64,000 nt of DNA. Origin: Trifolium pratense (taxonomy: Eukaryota > Streptophyta > Magnoliopsida > Fabales > Fabaceae). Shown here one piece after another: positions 57,494 through 64,000 of the stretch. The notes under the pieces are model-generated. The model did no database searches, was not told the origin of the DNA, and saw only the letters and a program-made list of their open reading frames with translations. How positions within the stretch are numbered: the stretch's first letter is position 1; each line of letters starts with the position of its first letter. The position numbers and the translations under genes are program-made. The DNA is taken from positions 24,296,777 through 24,360,776 of the forward strand of contig NC_060063.1 in the NCBI RefSeq assembly GCF_020283565.1, read 5' to 3'.

Positions 57494-57900
57494 TAGGCTT
57501 AAATGCAGTTTTGCCCCCCTATTTTGATTAAATCGGAATTTTACCCCCTGTTTTAAAATTTTTTGGATTTTGCCCCCACCAAAATTTTGCACAAAATCTG
57601 CTTTCGAGTCTCAACTTCAAAGTTTCGCACATAATTCAATTTGGATCCATAATTCAACAAACTGGTACCGAAATGACCGCAATCGAGTTAATTTTCCACA
57701 TAATAAAATTCCATTAAATTTGGAGTTACATAGAGAGATTAATTATCGTTTTAGTGAAGGTCTGTCCAAATTAATTATTGTATGGAACTACTACCGGTAT
57801 TTTTGTCATGTCTCTCACCCTGTAACTCATTTTTTAATAGTATTTACATGTCTGGAAAGCTAACGAAATTACCCTTGTTGTCATTTCAATTTCGTCGAAT
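57494..57900 (+). repeat. Mutator-like repeat fragment joined to the LINE
   Basis: Begins aggcttaaatgcagttttgcccccctatttt, resembling the end of the Mutator-type MITE at 39766, then atttggagttac-type sequence repeated near 57719 and 57899. Only one end was found, so the other was lost or lies diverged. No coding sense. Confidence 0.5.
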
Positions 57901-57917
57901 TTGGAGTTACGATGTGT

Positions 57918-58163
57918 GAAGCTGTTGTGTCTCACATTTGTCCTCAGTTTTACATGTTTGTGGCTTCATACTTTGAAATGATGATGGTGCATTAATTCTT
58001 CGAGATTTCCTACATTGATTGCCATTGCACAGGAGGTGAAGAAGGAAGAGGAAGACACTGATGGTGGAAGTTCAAGAGGAACTAACTGAGATGTTATTTT
58101 AACTGCAGGGGCAAACCCTATAACAATAAAAGCTTTGGTGAATCTTCACAGGTTTAGTTGTTA
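57918..58163 (+). pseudogene. Nucleocapsid-like fragment e, C-terminal part
   Basis: Reads EAVVSHICPQFYMFVASYFE and MMMVH. A two-base insertion makes a stop at the position of HSSRFPTL, which continues in another frame. The tail QEVKKEEED, then VILTAGANPITIKALVNLH, follows with further shifts. It matches the last 90 residues of copies b and d. Confidence 0.65.
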
Positions 58164-58390
58164 GGCCTTTTTAACATTTCATTTCATATTTTGTACTCAA
58201 ATGTTTTGTGTTTAGTTGGACATCCTCTTTTTCTATTGTTATTGTGTTCACTTTAATTTTGGTGGATCATATTTTGCCATTTTTTCGATCTTGTGTCAAG
58301 ATGAAATTATGTTTACATTGCGAAGGTTGGCAATATTTGCAGATAATAGAAGACATTTACCTCTGATACTAAATCCAAATGCTTAAAAGC

Positions 58391-58806
58391 TTCAGAAAAA
58401 TTCACAACCAGAATCTCCGACTAAGATAAAATGACACTCAAATATTTACACACAATTCCAACTTGTGAATCCAGATGATCAGAGTTATCAATCAGGAATT
58501 TCTTGACAGTTGCACAAAGATCATCGGAACCAAGCATGGTACTTATTGCATAAGCTTTTGTAACATCAAACTCCTGAAACTAGGCCTGATGCCGATTTCA
58601 TTCAGTTATTTCTCCACAGAGCTTCTGAATTCAGGAACCACTAAGCAAAGCATAGATCCCACATTAACACATAGCTCGTTGTTCGGATAACACCTTTTAG
58701 CTCTATAATAAGCTATACGGAAAGCCATACCAGTGTCATCTCCTTCGTCTGGTATATAGAAATCATAATCAACAACAAATCCAATCTTTTTAATTTCAAA
58801 CTGCAA
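58391..58806 (-). pseudogene. Nucleocapsid-like fragment f
   Basis: Reads YDFYIPDEGDDTGMAFRIAY, then YRAKRCYPNNELCVNVGSML and EFRSSVEK. It then jumps over the central third to AYAISTMLGSDDLCATVKKF and DNSDHLDSQVGIVCKYLS with frame breaks. It is closest to gene c. There is no N-terminal start or C-terminal part. Confidence 0.65.
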
Positions 58807-59338
58807 TTTTGCACCTATATGGTGGAGGAACCATGTCGAGTTTTGATCAGTTGACAGATTTGATTCAACAAATCCAGGAATATCCTTTTAACTAACTCAT
58901 ACTCCCTAGTAACTAAATAACCAAAGACTCCTTAAAACTTAGTGAGAGGGTTAACTAATTCAGTGTTTTATCAGATATCGTCAACGGCTGAATATGAGTT
59001 GGCATTAAGATCATGAGAACCTTAGATATGTATGTAGGTTACCCCGGGTCATGGGATTCCAATGGCTAGACAATGATATTAAGACAAATTAGTCGGTTGA
59101 ACTATATGTTGTGGGCATTCGTCCACAGATTATGTGGATTTCCGTATATCATTGGAAATCCAAATGTTTATGAATTAATGAATGTGAGCTATGTATACTG
59201 CGTGTTGATCTACATTTAATATCAACGACGTATGATGATGTGGCCTCTGAGACCCGCTCACTTCAATATTACAATATTATACTAAATCAAAATATCCAAA
59301 AATAAAAAAGAAAAATCATAGTGTTGTTGTTGTTGCTG
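58807..59338. other. Intergenic between fragment f and the receptor kinase
   Basis: AT-rich and without recognised genes or repeats. The last part should hold the 3' untranslated region of the minus-strand kinase gene. Confidence 0.4.
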
Positions 59339-61744
59339 TTATCTTGGGCCAGAAAGACGAACTGCTGATAGACCTTCACTATTACTATCTGATGGACCAG
59401 AAGAGTTACCACCTTCACTAGGTATAGGAACAGCACAACGACCTTCCAACATTTGAACAACTTTAGTCATTGAAGGTCTCATAGACATGTCTTCTTTTAT
59501 ACACCACAATGCAACCCTTATAGCACATTGAGCCCTATCATCATGCTCGTCAATTTGTAGCTCAGGATCAAGTATATCTCTCATTTTCCCTTCTTCCATC
59601 ATCTTAAAAGCATAACTAGGAAAATATCTTTTCTCTGAACTCTCATTAGTATCATAATTATTCCTTCCTCCTATAATCTCCAGCAACACCATTCCATAGC
59701 TGTATACATCACTTTTCTCTGATATTGCATATTTTTTTATCCACTCAGGTGCAAGGTAGCCGCGTGTTCCTCTCATTGTTGTAAAAACATGACTTTGTTC
59801 TCTATTCATGAGCTTGGCTAAACCAAAATCTGAAACTTTAGCTGTGAAATGATCATCAAGGAGTACATTTTCAGGCTTGATGTCACAATGAACAATCTTT
59901 GAGTCACACTCTTCATGTAAATAAGCTAGCCCTTTTGCTGTTCCTACTGCTATGTTAAACCTTGTATCCCAATCCAAAAGAAATTCACCTTTTTTCTTCT
60001 TGAATATCCATTTATCCAATGAGTTATTAGCCATAAACTCATAAACTAGAAGCCTGTGTGTTCCATCAGCACAAAAACCTTTGAGCCTTACTAAATTAAG
60101 GTGATGAATGCTTCCAATGATGCTAACTTCAGCTCGGAACTCTTTCTTCCCTTGACCAATACCTTCTAGCTGCTTCACAGCTAATTGAGTTCCATCAGGT
60201 AGAGCTCCTTTGTACACTGAACCAAAACCTCCTGAGCCAAGCTTCTCTGAGAAGTTTTTAGTTGCAACTTCGAGATCTTTGTATCGGTAACGGATCGGAA
60301 TACCGGTTAAATTCTCCAAGAAATGGTCCTCCTCTGATTCTCTAGGAAAATCTGGTAACCTTGTTTTCTTCCTGTAGTATCTAACCCCAAGCAGAAGAGA
60401 AATTACAAACAAAGTTAATATGACAGTTACAACAACTATGATGTGTTTATTGCTGCTTCCACTTCCTTTTGTGATTCCATCGCTTGAGACCTTAATGTAA
60501 GAAACATAACCAGAATCGCCGTCATCAGATTTCTGAAAACTTCCTACACTTTCCAACAGGAAACAGTTTCCTGAACTTTTATGAAAGAACATTGCAAGGC
60601 AAGAGCAATTTCCACGGCAAGACGTTTGACAACCTACCAAATTTGTTTTTGAAAAGGGCTGAAGAAAATCAAGTGCAAAGTAATCAAGCCCATCATCACC
60701 TTTCAGAAATTCAATAGACTTTTCTGATTTTTCATCACAAGCAGAAACAAAACCAGGTTTACAACTAGGAAGAACAAAAGGACAACTACACATACGGTTG
60801 CCTGTGCACATATAGTAAGGATCACAAGCCTCCGGTGTAGCACAAGGATCTTGCGGTATCCTTATCGTAGAATAACCGATTGATCCATCACTTTTAAACC
60901 TGGAGAAAGTAATAACACCATCTCTTCCCAAAACAGCAATCCAAATAGCATTCAAACCTACACTATCAGAGAAAACGAATTGCCACAACAAAGACTTTTT
61001 CTCATTATAAAATCTCCAAGAATTATCACTGAGATTCGCCGAAACCACAACATGACCATACTTGTCAATGATTTTACGGTTATCATTCTGCATAGTCCAA
61101 TAAACCTGTGGAATTTTGAAACCAGCTGAAAGAACAACATTACCAGATTTAATCTCAAGAACATAGGTCAGATTATTTGAATTAGGTTCACTAGTAAGTT
61201 TCATTCCCTCTTTGAAAACCTGTTCAGACAACAAAGTATCAGTAGGAAAATCAAAACTTTGCCAAATTACCGTACTATTATCACTCCCAAGTAAAACCAA
61301 ATTTCCAGTATTCTGCAACACCATTGAAGAAACCCCTTTGTTAATAGTGTTTGTAGACCAGATCAAAATTCCATCTTTTTGTAAAAAAGCATTACCCTTT
61401 TTATCAAAGACAAAATTATCAGAAACAGGTTTTGCTCTATTAGCAGTCCAAACCACAGTGGAGCTTGATACATGGACGATTACTAATAGTTGCTTGGTTA
61501 CGTCGTTGGCGGTGGAGGTAAAACCGCAAGAAAAATTTAGGTTTTCTGAGAGGAGGAATTTTCCATTTAAGTCAATCCAATCCAATGGAGAACATTGAGT
61601 ACCAGGTGGGATTTTGCTGATATATTGAATTCCACCACAGAAACATGGTTTTGACATGAGGAAGATGAAAATGAAGAGAACAAGAACAATAAGATTGGAT
61701 GATGAAAACCAATGTTTTGTTTTTGTTACTACTACTACTACCAT
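59339..61744 (-). CDS. SD2-5: G-type lectin S-receptor-like Ser/Thr kinase, SD2-5 type
   Basis: 801 residues from the ATG at 61744. An upstream in-frame ATG at 61894 would add 50 residues without a better signal, and the shorter start leaves a signal peptide (LIVLVLFIFIFLMSKPCFCG). The order is a B-lectin domain (numbering from the upstream ATG, about 110-220; VVWTANRAKPV, WQSFDFPTDTLL), an S-locus-like middle, a Cys-rich EGF-like part (351-390), a PAN-like part (420-465), one membrane helix (484-504), then kinase. Kinase residues: glycine loop GSGGFGSV, Lys574, Glu589, HCD with Asp671, DFG 689-691, and RGTRGYLAPEW. Because HCD replaces HRD it is a non-RD kinase. Plasma membrane, extracellular lectin outside. 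Intronless and intact. Confidence 0.93.
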   Translation of the reverse strand: MVVVVVTKTKHWFSSSNLIVLVLFIFIFLMSKPCFCGGIQYISKIPPGTQCSPLDWIDLNGKFLLSENLNFSCGFTSTANDVTKQLLVIVHVSSSTVVWTANRAKPVSDNFVFDKKGNAFLQKDGILIWSTNTINKGVSSMVLQNTGNLVLLGSDNSTVIWQSFDFPTDTLLSEQVFKEGMKLTSEPNSNNLTYVLEIKSGNVVLSAGFKIPQVYWTMQNDNRKIIDKYGHVVVSANLSDNSWRFYNEKKSLLWQFVFSDSVGLNAIWIAVLGRDGVITFSRFKSDGSIGYSTIRIPQDPCATPEACDPYYMCTGNRMCSCPFVLPSCKPGFVSACDEKSEKSIEFLKGDDGLDYFALDFLQPFSKTNLVGCQTSCRGNCSCLAMFFHKSSGNCFLLESVGSFQKSDDGDSGYVSYIKVSSDGITKGSGSSNKHIIVVVTVILTLFVISLLLGVRYYRKKTRLPDFPRESEEDHFLENLTGIPIRYRYKDLEVATKNFSEKLGSGGFGSVYKGALPDGTQLAVKQLEGIGQGKKEFRAEVSIIGSIHHLNLVRLKGFCADGTHRLLVYEFMANNSLDKWIFKKKKGEFLLDWDTRFNIAVGTAKGLAYLHEECDSKIVHCDIKPENVLLDDHFTAKVSDFGLAKLMNREQSHVFTTMRGTRGYLAPEWIKKYAISEKSDVYSYGMVLLEIIGGRNNYDTNESSEKRYFPSYAFKMMEEGKMRDILDPELQIDEHDDRAQCAIRVALWCIKEDMSMRPSMTKVVQMLEGRCAVPIPSEGGNSSGPSDSNSEGLSAVRLSGPR

Positions 61745-62189
61745 GATGAAAGTTTGTAATAGTAGAAGAAAGAGTGGTGTAGCTGGAAAAGTGTAAAAGG
61801 GATAAGAATTTGAACTAGTGGGGGTTTGTGGATATGTCATAAAGCGTGTATGTAATATATCTGACTTTGACTTTAGTTGATTTAGCATCACCACCGTGTT
61901 TAAAAGGTTGTTAGTTAGTTAATTAGTTGACGAGGAATTGACATATCCATGAACAACCGCTTTAAATGTTATGTGTGGCGGCTGGAAAAGTCGTGTGGTG
62001 GCTACATTATTTTAAGAAAAATGCGGACCGATGACCCGGACAAAATTTAACTTTTTGAATTCTTAACTCGTGTGACTGTTTCACGCATGTCGATGCATAA
62101 TTTTGATGATTAATATTTTTAATTTTATAATAGTAAAAATGATAAAAATTTGATATTTTGACAATACTCATCGAGACGAATCAAACAAT
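61745..62189 (-). promoter_or_regulatory. Upstream region of the SD2-5 gene
   Basis: Likely leader and promoter of the kinase gene. It includes the in-frame ATG at 61892-61894 that would extend the protein. No motif is firm enough to name. Confidence 0.35.
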
Positions 62190-62506
62190 GGGTCCGTTTG
62201 ATCTGCAAAATATAAATACTAGACAGAACAGTACAAGACAGAACAACACAAGACAAACGTTTAAGGTATTGAACAAACTTTGTGTTATACGATGTTTGGT
62301 GGATAAAATGTTATTTTGGTATTTTAGACAACTTGTGCTGAGGACAAAAAGTTGTCCCGTGGTTTTGTGGGGGACAAAAATTTCAAGTTTTGTCCTGTCC
62401 CTTGGCCCCTAGTTTGTCCAGTACCAGGAACAGTTTTAAAATCAAACACAGTACAACAGAAATTGTCTTGTCCAGTCCCTTATTTTTTAGCAGATCAAAC
62501 GCACCC
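62190..62506. mobile_element. MITE, 317 bp
   Basis: Terminal inverted repeats gggtccgtttgatctgc (62190-62206) and gcagatcaaacgcaccc (62490-62506), with aat on both sides as a possible 3-bp duplication. The centre has repeated acaagacagaac and ttgtcc words. No coding sense; superfamily not certain. Confidence 0.7.
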
Positions 62507-64000
62507 AATATATTTATTTTGTTTATTAGTAGAAAAATAAGGTCAAAACAATATGTGTGAATAGTGCACAACAGTCAACTGTGTCAATCAAATTGGGACG
62601 GAGGGAGTAGAATATATTTCACACCTACTTCATCAACATATTTATAAGCTTGTAAAATATAACATTTCTCTCCTAGAACATTTCTCTCTATAACAAAGCG
62701 AAAAGTATACGAGATTGAGAATAGAGATAAGGAGAGAAGAAAAAAAATTAATTTTCATCTTATTGATTGTTCGGTTGGTTTCGATTACCAAAAGATGGAA
62801 TTTTAGAGACTCGCACTCATCTGTATACAATCGTTTATGTTCGATTTTTGTAATTGTTGACCTGAAACTCAATCCGCACCCGACCGAATGCTTCAACGTA
62901 TTGTCAATTATATCGATTTTGAGAAAGAACGCGGGTTCGTGCTCAGTCCTAAATTGAATCCACTTCCTGAAAAGACAAAGATAAATAAAGAGTTGGCGAT
63001 CACTACAATTCAATGTAGAATTGGACAACATGGAAATAGTGTCGAAGCTTATGCAACCAACTCAAGTTGCATTGCTGTGTGGGTCCATTTTATGACTTTA
63101 ACCTTTTTTTCTCGGTGAATACTTGGCTACCCATTTCATAAAATTGGGCTGGTTTGCCCATCCTAAATGTCATAAATATATTGGTTGATAAAAAATGTCA
63201 CATTAAAATATAAGTAATTTTCAATTATGTTAATATAACTTTCAATATTTATAAATTCACCCCATAATTAAGTATGAGTATTTTAGTGTTGTTCTCAAAT
63301 CTCACTATTTGATCATAGCGGCAGGTCAGGCAAGCGCGTTCTGCGCCTGCCTGTGTCTACCTTATGTCGGAAAAAAAAAACATATGTCTTATGCTATTGT
63401 GAGTTTGTTAATAAAAGATTTTTATTGCTACTAAAAAAATCAAGGGCATTATTAGTATTATTGTTAAGTGTTATTTCAAATAATAGTGAAGGGTAAAATG
63501 AACCAAACAAAAAGTCAGCACAAACTCCCATATCTACTTTATATATTGTTATAAATAAAGGGTACACAAATTTTTGTGTGTAAATTGTGGTAATCCTAAT
63601 TTTGAGTTGTTTTGATCTATTTCTAGAGGAGGTTATGTTTTCCTTTTCCTTGGAACAAGTAGGATTCTTAACGGATTTGTTTCCCAAAAATTAAATAAAT
63701 ATATTTCTCAAATATATCATAATTAAATTCCCTAAAATATCTCATCATAAGTTTTTATTCAGAACAGAGTTTTGGCAAAAACCAAAAATTACCTAAACGG
63801 GCTAAAGCTTAAGACATAACTAAATAGTATTTTAAATATATTAGACCAAAGGGAGTAGTAACAAATCTTAGCACAAACAGAATTAAAAGAAAATCATATT
63901 AATTAAGTTGAGTAGAATAGAGGATGCATTCAAAAAAGAGAAGTACATAACAATAAAGTACAAACACCATCCAACTTAGTACATCAGAAAAGAGTTGAAA
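62507..64000. other. Intergenic, no gene recognised
   Basis: AT-rich. gacggagggagtag at 62600 is a Stowaway-like edge word. Small frames on both strands have no motif. Poly(A) at 63370 and Trp-poor sequence give no support for a gene. Confidence 0.4.

Noticed and set aside
62642..63118. Opposed 129- and 76-codon frames
   Set aside because: No motif, poor start context, AT-rich surroundings; overlap each other on both strands.

Overview
The window looks like plant nuclear DNA, most likely from a papilionoid legume. It is AT-rich, packed with retrotransposons of plant type (Sirevirus-like Copia, chromodomain Gypsy, CACTA, hAT and Mutator-like MITEs, TRIMs, L1-type LINEs), and carries one recognisable cellular gene, an S-domain receptor kinase. 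The legume assignment is inferred from the style of the repeats and is not proven. Most of the 64 kb is transposons; ordinary host genes are few.

Layout. 1-3500: hAT-type MITEs, a small four-helix membrane protein gene (1548-2054, minus) and a foldback element that has captured a chloroplast psbC fragment. 3543-13563: a nearly intact Sirevirus-type Copia element (minus) with 992-bp LTRs that differ at 2 positions. It has gag, pol and an env-like third frame behind a UAG-CAG-UUA readthrough context. 14270-15350: a broken LINE 3' end. 15449-42498: a 27-kb nest. A small LTR element (TSD gagat) was hit exactly in its primer-binding site by a CACTA element, which carries a captured LON2 protease fragment. 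A second CACTA sits in an intron of that fragment. Further along, the first CACTA received a degenerate Copia element (22499-39659), itself interrupted by a young chromodomain Gypsy (25275-34200), and a Mutator-type MITE (39766-40654). LTR differences counted by eye (about 1.3 %, 1.2 % and 0.14 % from outside in) agree with the nesting order.

42504-58806: a cluster of related single-exon genes and fragments, with at least seven pieces in the window counting one at 448-510. They resemble plant rhabdovirus nucleocapsid proteins in length and motif pattern. One copy (52065-53129) is an open 354-codon frame. The others are cut by a hAT MITE, a solo LTR, small duplications, deletions and frameshifts. 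TRIMs, foldback elements, solo LTRs, Tourist-like MITEs and a LINE 5' half fill the spaces. This putative endogenous-virus family is the most unusual content.

59339-61744: an intact intronless G-type lectin S-receptor-like kinase of the SD2-5 type (minus), the one clear host signalling gene. 61900-64000: intergenic DNA with one MITE.

Family names come from reading motifs by eye. No database search was run, and all divergence figures are manual counts.
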